Source: Warburgia ugandensis (taxonomy: Eukaryota; Streptophyta; Magnoliopsida; Canellales; Canellaceae). Taken from it: a stretch of 64,000 bases of DNA. Where the stretch lies: NCBI GenBank assembly GCA_035236585.1, contig CP141139.1, positions 41,797,217 to 41,861,216 on the forward strand, read 5' to 3'. Shown here piece by piece: positions 47,793 through 60,519 of this stretch. Under the pieces are notes generated by a model. That model was not told the DNA's origin. It worked only from the letters and a program-made list of their open reading frames with translations, and searched no databases. The stretch's first letter is position 1. Every line of letters begins with the position of its first letter. The position numbers and the translations under genes were made by a program.

Positions 47793-50700
47793 TGTAATAA
47801 CCCCAATTTTTGAAAATTGATTGAGAAAAATCAATAAAGTTTGAGTTTTAGATATTTCGGGTTGAAATATTAGGGTTATTTAAAAAATACTTTTTATAAA
47901 AGTATAATCAAATAATAAGATATGTAAAATTGAAATTAAACTCAGCAAACCCTTCAAAATGACTGTAAGCACGACAAATTTCGAATTCGGATGAGAAATC
48001 CTTAAGTTTTTCATTTTTTTGGACAAAAGGGGTAAAATAGTAATTTTACCCAAAAATTAAAATATTCCAAAAATCAAAATATGAAACATCAAAATTTAGA
48101 ATATACTGAGAAATACGAATCCAACTCCACTAAGTACACTCAAATCCGAGATCATGGGAATAAAACCCAAAGTTTTATGCATAAAGGGCAAAACGGATTT
48201 TTTACACCATGTGGGGCCCACATGGGGACCACCACGTCCCCAACAACCAATTTGATCAGAAGCCCATGTGAAACATGGGTCAACAAAAATCAGCTAGTCA
48301 TGGGGAAGAAAAGTTAGGCACGGGAGCATTGAAGACTTTCATGTCATTTTATATTAAAAATAACATATTATAATCATGGAAAAAGACCCAAAATGCCTAT
48401 AAATGCAACCCCAAAAATCCTCATAAAATCCCCACAAAATTATCTTCAATCTCCTTGAAAAATTAGATCTAGAATCCCTCTCCAAAACCCCAAAATTTCC
48501 AAGAGTTAGATCTCTTTCCAACTTGTTTTTCTTTTTAGATTAGAACAAGAGACAAAAATTCAATTAGGCACTCTGTTCTAGATCAAATTTGATCAATTCC
48601 ACTATCCAAAACATCCCAACACATCTATTCTACAAAACCCCAAAGAAATTTCAAGATCCAATGGTTCAAACAACGGTATTTGCAAGAAAGGTGGATTTTA
48701 GGCTATATCTTCATCAACAAGGTATTTTTTTAAATTGGGCATATAAATGAGGTTTTCTCTCCAATCAAGTAAGTGGAAATCCTTTTCATATATGTTTAGT
48801 ATTGTTTTATGTAAATTTTATTTTACTATAATTAATTTTGGTAATAAAAAGGTAAAAATAAAGTAAACAACATAACCCTTAATTCATGATGATGAAGTGC
48901 TCAGATGAAAAATCTGACTCCACCAATCAATCTAGAATGGTCCAAAATCCCTAGGGTAGAAGTTTCAGAAAGATCTGAGTAGTTTTGGACCCTCAATTGA
49001 GAGAGCTTAATTCTGGTGGGCCTAGATCAAATCTGGACCCTAGGAATGGCTGAAAACTTCAATTTAAGATTGTGGAGTCATATGAACCACAAATTGAGAT
49101 TAGAAAGAAGCTATGGAAATCTTGTAATGTCTAGTTTCTAATGTCTGTATTTTTCTGTATTTTGGAAATAAGTGTCCAATTTCTAAGATCTTCAAGATCT
49201 GAGGTGATCAGATCTTGGAAATTTATTATAGCGATGATATGATAATGTAATAAAGTAATATATATGGTTAATTTGGACAGATCATGGAGGAAATGTGACA
49301 AAATCAAGTGGATATGATTTTTGGATCTTAATGGATTAAAAGCCCTAAAGGTAATTAAAACCCTTAATCTAAAGGAAAACACCTAAGATTTAATGGTTGG
49401 ATCATATTTAAAGATTTATAATAATCTTAATAAAATTATTTTAATTGTCTTTTATTGGATATAGAAGTGTAAATGTGATTTATGTTCTAAGTTAGAAAGC
49501 ATGATAGTGTAATCTTTAAATTTTAGTATGATATGCCCTAAATGAGTAATTTGTTAGTAGATTTGATTATCTTAGGATCATGTTAGTGTAAATTAGGATT
49601 TAAACATGATTTCATTATGATAGAAGATGTGTTTCATAACTTAGGATCATATTAGTTTTATTTCACTAGCTTAAGTTACATTCATAGGAAGAATGTTAGT
49701 ATATAGTTGTTAAACTTATATTTGATTTATGCTTTCAAGTTGATGATTTACTTATTGTCAAATTTTATTCAATTGTTAAGATACAAGGAGCATAAATCAC
49801 CAAAAATGTAAACTAATGAAATATAGAAATTCATGAACAACTAAGATGAATGAATGATTTTGACTTAATAAGGGCTATAGTTAGTTGGACAATATAAGGA
49901 ATGATTTATCATTTCCTTGGCCCAAAGTAGGAAAATAATGAACATCCATGGATGACTTCATGCATATCCATGGAAATTAATTAAAATCCATTAGAAAGAG
50001 TACTTAGGGTAAACATGCTTATAGGAACCTTATGAAAGGTTGAGCTATGGTCATTCTAGTGAATGATGAACATAGTGGTTAAGGGGGTTATCTAATAGAG
50101 CCTCGCTCTTCCCCTACCTTCTGTTGACGTTTGTGAGGTCTAAACGCCTCCTTACATGAGGATTGAAATAATCACTTTCTGTTCACCCATTCAGCTAGTA
50201 AGCCTTAGGCAATTGGAAATAAGAGGAGTAGTCTAGATTTAGGCTTGAATAAGCTACCTTCAACCAACACATTAACTGGTTGAATAATAATCATAAGAGC
50301 ATAAAAGGTTAGTAAATTACATAACCCTAATAAAAACAGTAAGTAAGATAAGGACGATCAAATAAGATCCATTAGATCTTGGATGATCAAGAACAATAAG
50401 AATAAGAACACTATATTGTACTTAGTATGTATGTTTAGTAGTATACTTGTTATAGTTCATTAGATTAGATAATCCAAACCCTTGATCAAAGGTGATTCAA
50501 GGAAGAAAACCAAGTTCATCCTCCATAGGGATGATCCAAGAACTGAACTTAGATAAAAAAAAGAACTAGATGATAGAAGATCTAGGACCTTGATCTTTAT
50601 CAACATGTGTAGATTGTCAATCAAAGGATCTATGAAAGATCAAGATCAAGGAGATGAACATACAAAGACTTAGAGATAGAAAAATACTTAGATATGAATG

Positions 50701-52168
50701 ATCTAAAGATCATTCTAAACATCAGATCTAGTGATCAATAGGATTGTTCATAATTTATATATTGACAATATGTATGGATGTACAGATTACATACATCAGT
50801 CAGGATCATGGAAGATTGGGGAAAAAAGATCAATCCTTAAAAAGATCATGGAAGGAGGATTTGATGAATGCATTTACATAAGATATTCATGATTGTACTC
50901 ATGATCTTATGTTGACAAGAGTAATGATAATACTTGTAGTAAATCTCTTGAAAATCTTATGATCCAACCGAACACCTATAAGATGGTTAAGGACTAAACT
51001 ATAAGTGAATAGGGAACTAGAAAATATTTCAGCCCTAAGTAAACAGACATATAGTCTGATATATATGAAATCTATTTTACATACAAGCTTGGAGGCTTGT
51101 GAGTTTGTTTTAATAGGCATGAGCCTAGGGGATGCTATTGCTAGAGGAGTTATGAGGGTTTGGCCACCCGCTCCTTGAAATTTGATGATATGATGATACC
51201 TTGCCCAATGAGAGGCTAAAAGTCGAGTCGTGGCAATTATGGGAAGGCCACCACTATGAAAGTCTTGCCCCCCCATACGGGCAGTGACATAATATTTTCC
51301 ACCATGGTATCAGTGGTGAACAGGGCAGTTATCCAAGCGCGCTAGTACGGATCAGACTGCAGCATAGCAACCTTTCTGATTATTTTGCACTATGATGCAT
51401 ATGGGAATAGGCATAGTGAAATGCCTCATGTTATAGCATTATGAAATGCTAGGTAATTGTATATTACCAATGTTTCCCAAGAAGGGAAATTCCCAGTATG
51501 AGATTAGCTGTAATACTAAATTCTCAAAATAAAGAGAATTAATCAGCTTAGTTGGGAATGATATTTGACTATTTTCATGAATTTAACTGGTTTAACCATG
51601 AAGGGTATGTATGTATATAAATATACATAACTTACAAAGTAAAGAGTATGTTTGAGGATAATGAGATTATGAAGTATTGGAATTACATTGTCAATTATTA
51701 TGTTTCTTGAATCCCCTACCAAGCATTGCTTGCTGAGATATTGTACTTGTTGCAATATCTCAGATCCAGGGAAGGAGAGTTAGGAGCTGAAGACTATAGA
51801 AGACTTGAAGAGAATAATCTTCAAGGTATACCCTTGAAGGCATGTATTTTTATTTGTTGAGATTTTTATTGTATGGTGAGCTTGAGTTTTGGATTATGTA
51901 ATTTGGACAAGTATTGTACTAGATTTGGCTATACTGTGAACCACTGGATGGATCCTGGAGTTTAATAAAATATATTCCTTCAATGGAATTTTATTTTGTA
52001 CACAAATTGTACTTATGTTATGTATGAAGTGGTGACTTGGGTTTTCAAAACAAGTTCTAAAGAAAAGAATTTTCGCTGCTTTGTTTTGCGAAAAAATTTG
52101 ACACTCTTAAGGGCCCTGCCTTTCAAAATACTTTACAAATCATGTTTTCAAAAACCCGAGTCGTCACA
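47793..52168 (+). mobile_element. Solo LTR, Tekay-like, plus orientation (4,376 bp)
   Basis: Begins TGTAATAACCCC, ends CCCGAGTCGTCACA, and is flanked on both sides by GTTTA. No internal region follows either end; TNP2 coding sequence resumes directly, so this is a solo LTR left by LTR-LTR recombination. A TATA-like box lies at 48,398-48,404. It lacks the GC-rich island found in the other two copies, at about 49,010. Over the first 187 or so aligned bases it differs from the 57,354 copy at about 11 sites by hand count. Confidence 0.93.
48398..48404 (+). promoter_or_regulatory. TATA-like box in the plus solo LTR
   Basis: TATAAAT in the context TGCCTATAAATGCAA, kept in the minus-orientation solo LTR (61,471-61,477). 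Position in the LTR is the only support. Confidence 0.45.
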
Positions 52169-52173
52169 GTTTA

Positions 52174-52551
52174 CTTGCAATGGATGTAACCATTTGAGAG
52201 GTAAATGAAAATTTTAAAAGGGTATGTACATAATTAAAACCAACTAGAGGGGTGTATAACTGAATGTGATGTTGCTAAGTAAGTGGTGGAGTTTTGCACA
52301 GAATACTTATTAGGAGTGGATGCAATTGGAATCCCAAGAAGAAAATAATTAGTTGCATTTCATGACCCCAAGGTTGGAGAACGTCTATTGAGTGGTCGTA
52401 TATCAATCATTGACTATGAAGAATGGGACTAGGCACATCTTTATGTGTTGCAAAATGTTGATGAACTCCAACCATACATTGAGTACGTTGATCATGCACT
52501 TAGGTAAAATTTAATTGTTGATGGTTATATTTTCTTTGATCACTCCATTAA

Positions 52552-52588
<37 letters not shown>

Positions 52589-53427
52589 TGAACACATGGA
52601 TGTCTTCAAGGCAAAGAATCCAAGTTACATAAAGAAACAGAAGTGGTTACAATTTAAGCATTGTCTCACTTTCAATACTTGGCTCCTTAAGAAGATAAAA
52701 TGAAAGAATTCTCACTTAATATTAATAAACTACATTGTGTATATATTTATATAAATAATCTTACTTAATTACAATAGTCAAATATCCTACGTAATATGTG
52801 TATACACAAATTTAAGATTCGCAAGAAGTAGTAGCCAATGGTATATCCAAAACCTTAGGATGGATGGCGATGGGACCACGACTAGAAATAATAAAATATG
52901 TCAGATTGCCATCAATGGTTATCACTATGACATGATAACTCAAGAGTGCAACAGAATAGAGGGGTTAGCTTAGTTTCCAATCGTACATTCTTTCTAGTTC
53001 AAAGGATAATAGGCCAATAGTGGTGAATGATATTTAATATAGGGTTATAAGAGAGATATGGGCCTTGGACTATACTTTCAGAACTATGGTTGTGTTTAAG
53101 TGCAATTGGGTAGAACACAACAAAGACAACATCAAAATTGATGCCCTTGGATTGACATTGGTTGACCTCAACAAGATCGGCTATAAAAATGATCTATTTA
53201 TTTTGGCATCTCAAGCAAAAGAAGTATTTTATGTGCAAGATAAATGTGATAAGAGATGGTCAAGTATTTTATCATCCTATCCGAGGGATTTTTATGATGA
53301 AGATGACCTAGGAGATACTAAAATACATTATCCTTCTCTTACTAAAACAATTCCAACAATTGAAGTAGTACTTGGTGAGAATGAGAATTATGTGCATGAC
53401 AATGGTGAGGAGGGTGCTTGGGGTTGA
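52174..53427 (+). pseudogene. CACTA transposase TNP2, 3' part
   Basis: Continues TNP2 after the solo LTR: YLQWM then PFER, EFCTEYLLGVDAIGIPRRK and PYIEYVDHALS (DUF4218), an intron at 52,504-52,588, then EHMDVFKAKNPSYIKKQ and FNTWLLKKIK. After decayed sequence the C-terminal DUF4216 part reads SSSKDNRPIVV, REIWALDYTFRTM, VFKCNWVEHN, VDLNKIGYKNDLFILASQ, EVFYVQDKCDKRWSSIL and stops at 53,425. The last 120 codons are open. Stops at several points upstream make the gene inactive even without the LTR. Confidence 0.88.
52504..52588 (+). other. TNP2 intron ending in a (TG)n tract
   Basis: GT at 52,504 and AG at 52,587-52,588. Joining the flanks gives HAL-S-EHMDV, which fits TNP2 proteins. The (TG)n run 52,554-52,586 occupies the place of the usual polypyrimidine tract, right up to the acceptor. 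Confidence 0.6.
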
Positions 53428-53697
53428 AAACTATATGTAGTTTGGATGGATTGTATTAGTGAGTTGCAATATAATTTTAGATTTATAATTAGCTCTTTTG
53501 TCGTGAGTGCTATATGAATTGATAAGTGAGCTATATATGTGTTCAAAGATTTCATGAATCAATGTTGACTATTATAAAAAATCAGTTCATTGTGTATTAA
53601 TTGTAAGATATTGTGAAGTACTAACATAAAATATATATAATTTAAATTGAAAATTAATTTAAAAAAGTCATTTAGTATAAACGACTTCAAGTCTATT
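53428..53697 (+). other. Spacer after TNP2
   Basis: AT-rich, no ORF. The hairpin-forming motifs resume near 53,665. Confidence 0.5.
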
Positions 53698-53707
53698 ACT
53701 TTTAATG

Positions 53708-54932
53708 TCATTTAGTGCTAAATGACTTTAAAAGTAGAGACTTTTAAAGTTGTTTATCGCTAAATGACTTTAAAAGTACACACTCTTCAAGTCATTTACA
53801 CTAAATAACTTCATTATATACAACCAAATTTATCGCCAAGGATGATCAACCAAATTTACTCTAATCATTATGTAACCTTTGTGATTTTAAAATAGCAACT
53901 TACAAAATTTTTGAACTATGTGAAAGAAATTTGAAAAGAGAATAATTTTAAAATTTTCAATTATTGGAGCTCTAGAAAGTGAAAATTTTATAGAAATCAA
54001 ATCTGATGTTAATTCCTCAACATTGGGATTGTACTCGAAAAAATGATTCCATCAACACTAAGTTTACTGAAATCAGAATTAAGACAGATACATTTTGATT
54101 TTCTTCAAAAAGGTTATTTGGTAATTTCACATAGTAAGCCCCACTTCCAGAAATTTGAGATTTGAGTAGCTTTCATCTATTTTTTTATTGTAATTATATA
54201 ACTAAACAATTAAAAAGTAAAAGGAATATAATTTTCAAGTGTAATTTTTTTCAAAATTAAATTATGAAATAAACTAAAGGAGGGGGCCATTTTGATAATG
54301 ACACCCCATACCACTTAAGTCATTTAGTGCTAAATGACTTTAAAAGTAGAGACTTTTATTTACTTTTAAAGTAATTTACCACTAACAACTTTAAAAGCGA
54401 ACACTCTTAAAGTCATTTACATTAAATGACTTCATTGTGTACAACCAAATTTAGCATCAAGAACAATCAACCAAATTTACACTAATCAATATGTAACATC
54501 TTTGATTTTTAAATAGCAATTTACAAAAATTTTGAATTATGTGAAATTAGAGTCAAAAGAGAATAATTTAGAAATTCTCAATTTTTGGAATCTTTGAAAG
54601 TGAAAATTTTATAGACATCAAATCTAATGTTAATACCACAAATTGGGATTATACTCGAAAAAACAATTCAAATGACATAAGTTTGCTGAAATAGGAATTC
54701 GAATGAATATGTTTTGATTTTCTTAAAAAGGGCAATTTGATAATTTCACATAGTAGGCCACTTGGAAAATTTTGAAATTTGAGTAGCTTTCATCTATTTT
54801 TTATTGTAATTATATAATTAAATAATTAAATAGTAAAAATAATATAATTTTCAAGTGTAAAATGTTTCAAAATTAAATTATGAAATAAACTAAAGGAGGG
54901 GGCTATTTGATAATGTCACTCCCCTTCCACTT
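53708..54932. repeat. 612-bp tandem duplication with hairpin motifs
   Basis: Two head-to-tail units, the first starting TCATTTAGTGCTAAATGAC at 53,708 and the second at 54,320. Both run through CAACCAAATTTA, TTACAAAATTTTTGAA, GATTTGAGTAGCTTTCATC and AAACTAAAGGAGGGGGC. They differ by roughly 15-20%. Each opens with the AAATGACTTTAAAAGT motif in inverted pairs, as at 53,698-53,735 (17-bp arms, one mismatch, 4-base loop). It lies between the two CACTA genes and has no coding potential. Confidence 0.8.
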
Positions 54933-55406
54933 AAGTCTTAGTCAACAACAAGAACAGAACTGACCTAGTCTGTTCTCAAAAACTCGATAGGAAAGGAAAC
55001 ACTAGCAGAGTCGCCCAGAGAGAAGAATGGAAAGAGAAGAGAGGAGGAGAAAGATCAACGTCGATGATGCCCATTCGATGCTGATTGACGATGCCCAAAC
55101 TAGAACACATAGTTGAGGAAAACCAATGATGAGAAGGACGAGAAGAAGAAGAATGGGGAGAAGGAGAGGAAGATAGGTGGAGAAAGAGGGATCAATCCAA
55201 TCATCGGTGCCGTTTGCCATTGACAACGCCCAGACTAGTGCTTAGGTGAGAAGAAAATGACAGTGAGAAGAAGGGGGAGAAGAAAAGAGGAAGAAGGAGA
55301 TGGGGGAGTTGGAGTTGGAGTTGGAGTTGGAGTTGGAGTTGGAGAGGAAGAGAGGAGGAGAAAGAGGTGCTAACTAGGCCACCACTGCAGACACATAAAC
55401 CTGCAA
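54933..55406 (+). other. Purine-rich leader with (TTGGAG)6
   Basis: A GA-rich stretch containing 'gagaagaag'-like repeats, a loose duplication near 55,060 and 55,205 ('gatgcccaaactag' and 'acgcccagactag'), and a perfect (TTGGAG)6 hexamer run at 55,309-55,344. It could be a 5' untranslated region of the second CACTA gene. No confident exon. Confidence 0.45.
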
Positions 55407-55730
55407 GTGAGAAAAGCCAATTTGATAGAAGAAGGGGGAGAAGAAAGAGGAGGAAAGGGAAAAAGAAAGCTTTTCCAAGTAGATAATCCAAATCTAGTTC
55501 ATGGTTTTGATAGATTTTGCATGGATGAGTATGATTGGAATGTTTTTTATTTCATTTGGATATATGAACATGATTTGAGTAGAGAAGACACAATTCTGTT
55601 AGGAGGGATGCATTCTACCTCTAAGGGATATTTCGTCTCTGAGATCCTTACCTTTGTTGTTGCTGATATAACTAAGGACCATCTCTATTTTATAATTAGA
55701 GATTTAAAGATATATATACTTAGGAACTAG
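55407..55730 (+). CDS. Open frame of unknown function, 107 codons
   Basis: Opens with a Lys/Glu-rich stretch from the purine-rich leader, followed by FDRFCMDEYDWNVFYFIW and LLGGMHSTSKGYFVSEIL. I do not recognise a family. There is no signal peptide, and no hydrophobic run is long enough to be a convincing membrane segment. It lies upstream of the second CACTA gene in the same direction, so it may be a 5' exon of that gene or a chance frame. Confidence 0.25.
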   Translation: MRKANLIEEGGEERGGKGKRKLFQVDNPNLVHGFDRFCMDEYDWNVFYFIWIYEHDLSREDTILLGGMHSTSKGYFVSEILTFVVADITKDHLYFIIRDLKIYILRN

Positions 55731-56079
55731 ATAAAGAGGACATTGAAGAGGTTGTCCTAGTATGTTTTATTATGATAAACTAATATGATTTTGTGTCCTT
55801 AGAATCTTGCAAATTAGTTTCTATGTTTAGTTTTAGGAAAGTTTAATTTTAGAGTATCTATACTTTAAAAAGTTTCTATTTTCATGCATGTTTTATCTAA
55901 TTTGCTTTCAGTTTGTTTACCATATATATCATGTCAGTTTGCTTTCTTTAAATAAATTACATGGACTTTTTTATGTCATTGTTCTAATATCATCGTGTTC
56001 TTCTTTGCAATCACTATAGAATAAGAAGAACATCAAAATGATGATTGCGGCCAAAATGAAGAGCACAAACAAGAGGCCA
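55731..56079 (+). other. Non-coding stretch before the Transposase_24-like exons
   Basis: AT-rich. Short blocks such as TTAGTTTTAGGAAAGTTTAATTT near 55,830 recall family A LTR sequence. No ORF or clear terminus. Confidence 0.35.
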
Positions 56080-57348
56080 ACATGAGCACTACTCTAAAGA
56101 GAGGGTAGAGGCCAAACAACTATGAAAAATGTTATCAAGAGAAAGTCTAAGGGAGTTAAAGAAGTTATCCAATACAATAGCAGAGGGCAAGAGATAGGTA
56201 AGAGTGCAACCACTTATAGTAGTTTCCTCTTCACTACAATAAGAAGCATGATTCCTATCACATTTGTGGACTAAAGACTTGTGCCATCCTCAACAAAAGA
56301 TTCAATATGGGAAACAGTGAAGGTATGCAAACATTAATAACTTGTATTATATAATTTATAACTTACCTTATTTTCAAATATAGTAATTTGTTGTATATTT
56401 TCTAGACTGCCTTTGACGTGCCTAATGATAAGAAGAAGTGTACTTTGCAAGGGGCTAGTGAAAGCAATGGAGAAAATGGAAGAACTACTTCTTTACAACT
56501 ACATAGCGCTATATGTTAATGATTTGTCAAGGTTGTACATGGTGCCTATCATTTACTTCGTTGTCATTGACCAGGAGGTTTGGAATGCATTTGTATAGAG
56601 TCGCACTTCCACTGAATTTGAGGTATGTGCAGAAATGACGTTTCATTTAATTAATTACATGTAACATTCGATTATTGCAATTGATCACGTATGTACAAAT
56701 GTGTAGGCGAAGAGTGTAAGGGGAAGAAAGGTGCGTCAAACAAATATGTAGCACCACCTATCCAGGTTAGGCTATGCTCATCTAAAAGAGCACAAAGTAA
56801 GCATATGTGAGAAATTATCCTTTTAAATTAATGCTACTATAGTTATATGCATGTTGTACTCTAACTATAGTGTCTTTGCTTGACAACAAAAGAAAGCTGG
56901 GAGTACAGAACCCATTGACCACTCCATCCTCTAGAAGATGGCACATTCAGTGGGATGTATAGGAAACAAGTTCTCAAATGAAAGTACTACGCAAATAGCT
57001 TCTTGCATAGTAAGTGGCTCCACCTATCTATAAATTTCAGACAATTAATTAGACGACATGATCATGTCTTTCTAATTAAATTTTGCAGGACATTCTTCCC
57101 CAAGAAAATACAACTACAAGAACTCTAAGTAGCACCACTGCCAATGAGGACATCCTATATAAGCCACGGGCAACAAAAAGGACCACCTTAGTTGAGTTAG
57201 GGGCATGGGTTGTAGTGGTGTTCCTTCTAAATTCTTTGGCAATGGACATTTACCTACAATTCAAGATGATGAGGAAGCCTATAATGAGCTAGTTGAGAAA
57301 ATAAAGACAGATATATTTAGTCAATTACATGAGGGAGGTTTGATGATT
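56080..57348 (+). pseudogene. Second CACTA gene, 5' exons (Transposase_24-like)
   Basis: Five exons inferred from protein similarity and GT-AG borders: to 56,322; 56,406-56,622; 56,707-56,796; 56,893-57,009; 57,089 onward. Residues fit the plant Ptta/En/Spm family (PF03004): VIQYNSRGQEIGKSATT, MIPITFVD, DSIWETVK, then FDVPNDKKKCTLQGASE, VWNAFV, STEFE, HHLSRLGYAHLKEHK, and VRGMGCSGVPSKFFG. Such proteins are thought to bind subterminal repeats and work with TNP2. In-frame stops (for example after VNFVD-type and VWNAFV positions) disable it. The solo LTR at 57,354 interrupts the exon after LHEGGLMIATV. Confidence 0.75.
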
Positions 57349-57353
57349 GCTAC
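57349..57353 (+). repeat. Target-site duplication GCTAC, left
   Basis: GCTAC before TGTGACGACCC. The second copy is at 62,095-62,099 after GGGGTTATTACA. Confidence 0.92.
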
Positions 57354-60300
57354 TGTGACGACCCGGGTATTTGAAAACATGATTTGTAAAGTGTTTTGAA
57401 AGGCAGGGCCCTTAAGAGTGTCAAATTTTTTCGCAAAACAAAGCAGTGGAAATTCTTTTCTTTAGAACTTGTTTTGAAAACCCAAGTCACCACTTCATAT
57501 ATAACATAAGTACAATTTGTGTACAAAATAAAATTCCATTGAAGGAATATACTTTTATTAAACTCCAGGATCCATCCAGTGGTTCACAAGATGACCAAAT
57601 CTAGTACAATACTTGTCCAAATTACATAATCCAAAACTCAAGCTCACCATACAATAAAACTCTCAACAAATAAAAATACATGTCTTCAAGGGTATACCTT
57701 GAAGATTATTCTCTTCAAGTCTTCTATAGTCTTCAGCTCCTAACTCTCCTTCCTCGATCCGAGATATTGCAACAAGTACAATATCTCAAGAAGCAATGCT
57801 TGGTAGGGGATTCAAGAAACATAATAATTGACAATGTAATTCCAATCCTTCATAATCTCGTTATCCTCAAACATACTCTTTATTTTGTAAGTTATGTATA
57901 TCTATATACATACATACCCTTCATGGGTAAACTAATTAAATTTGTGAAAATAGTGAAATATCATTCCCAACTAAGTCGATCAATTCTCTTTATTTTGAGA
58001 ATTTAGTATTACAGCTAATCTCATACTGGGAATTTCCCTTCTTGGGAAACATTGGTAATATACAATTACCTAGCATTTCATTATGCTATAACATAAGGCA
58101 TTTCACTATGCCTGTTCCCATATGCATCATAGTGCAAAATAATCGAAAGGTTGCTATGTCTTAGCCTCGATCCGTACTAGCACGCTCGGATAACTGCCCT
58201 GTTCACCACTGATACCACGGTGGAAAATATTATGTCACTGCCCGTATGGGGGGGCAAGACTTTCACAGGGGTGGCCTTCCCATAATTGCCACCACCCGAC
58301 TTTTAGCCTCTCATTGGGCAAGGTATTATCATATCATCAAATTTCAAGGAGCGGGTGGCCAAACCCTCATAACTCCTCTAGCAATAGCATCCCCTAGGCT
58401 CATGCCTATTAAAACAAACTCACAAGCCTCCAAGCTTGTATGTAAAATAGATTCCATATATATCAGACCATACGTCTGTTTACTTAGGGCTGAAATATTT
58501 TCTAGTTCCCTATTCACTTATAGTTTAGTCCTTAACCATCTTATAGGTGTTTGGTTGGATCATAAGGTTTTCAAGAGATATACTACAAGTATTATCATTA
58601 CTCTTGTCAACATAAGATCATGAGTACAATCATGAATATCTCATGTAAATGCATTCATCAAATCCTCCTACCTTTAAGGATTGATCTCTTTTTCCCAATC
58701 TTCCATGATCTTGACCGATGTATGTAATCTGTACATCCATACATATTGTCAATATATAAATTATGAACAATCCTATTGATCACTAGATCTGATGTTTAGA
58801 ATGATCTTTAGATCATTCATATCTAAGTATTTTTCTATCTCTAAGTCTTTGTATGTTCATCTCCTTGATCTTGATCTTTCATAGATCCTTTGATTGACAA
58901 TCTACTCATGTTGATAAAGATCAAGGTCCTAGATCTTCTATTAGCTAGTTCTTCTTTGATCTAAGTTCAGTTCTTGGATCATCCCTATGGAGGATGATCT
59001 TGGTTTTCTTCCTTGAATCACCTTTGATCAAGGGTTTGGATTATCTAATCTAATGAACTATAACAAGTATACTACTAAACATACATACTAAGTACAATAT
59101 AGTGTTCTTATTCTTATTGTTCTTGATCATCCAAGATCTAATGGATCTTGTTTGATCATCCTTATCTTACTTACTGTTTTTATTAGGGTTAGGTAATTTA
59201 CTAACCTTTTATGCTCTTATGATTATTATTCAACCGGTTAATGTGCATGGTTGAAGGTAGCTTATTCAAGCCTAAATCTAGATCGCTCCTCTTATTTCCA
59301 ATTGGCTAAGGCTTACTAGTTGAATGGGTGAACACAAAGTGGTTACTTCAATCCTCATGTAAGGAGGCGTTTAGACCTCACAAACGTCAACGAAGGTAGG
59401 GGAAGAGCGAGGCTCTATTAGATAACCCCTTATCCACTATGTTCATCATTCACTAGAATGACCATAGCTCAACCTTTCATAAGGTTCCTATAAGCATGTT
59501 TACTCTAAGTACTCTTTCTAATGGATTTTAATTAAGTCCATGAATATTTATAATGTCATTCATGGGGTTTATTATTCTTTTCCTAATTTGGGCTAAGGAT
59601 TTGATAATCCTTATATTGTCCTACTAACTATAGCCCTTACTAATTAAGTTCAAAGTACTTCATTCTTATTTGTGTCATGAAACTCTACTTTCTCATTAGA
59701 ATACATTTTTTTATGTTTTATGCTCTTTATCTCATAACAAGTAAATCTACTACTAACATTCAACCATAAATGAATTATAAATTTAAAGCATAAAACTACC
59801 TAATTTAACATTCAATGAATATGAGGCAAGGTACTTAAATTAAATCTAGCACCTTATGATAAGAATGAACACATATCATACTAAACTCTAAATGTTATAC
59901 TAGCATACTTTATAACATAATAACATAAAATGAAACTAATTATATTTACATTTTTAGAAACCTTTACTTATGATCCAACCATTTGATCTTAGATCTTTTC
60001 CTTTGATTAAAGACTTTAGTTATATTTAGAGAATTTTCTCTATTAAGGTCAAAAGATCACATTGATCTATTTTTATCATAATCCATCCATGATTTCCTTG
60101 GATTTCATCATATAAACATTTATTATTTCCATCCCAAGGATCTGATCACACTTGATCTCATTGATCAAGTGGGTCCCTTTGTAATTTTTTGGGTTTTTCT
60201 ACCATAAAGGGTAGATCCCTTAATATATCTCATATATATCCAATTTAAACATAGATATAACTTTATTTAAGTATTAGATCATTATTAAAACATGTTTCTA

Positions 60301-60519
60301 AGATCTGATCATCTCAGATCTTAAAAATCTATGTAATTGGAAACTTAATTCTTAAATACAGAAAGTTTTTATTCAATAACATGTCCTTTTTATTATTCCA
60401 TAAGAAAATAGAGGTTTCAAGCTTTCCATAGCTTCTTTCCGATCTCAATTTGGAGTTCAGATGACTTCAGAATTGATCCTAGAAGTTCACAGTCCTTCCT
60501 AGGGCCTAGACTTGATCTG

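Noticed and set aside
55201-55491. Minus-strand ORF with an LQLQLQ run
   Set aside because: The run is the translation of the (TTGGAG)6 repeat on the opposite strand. No domain is present and the direction is opposite to the CACTA genes.
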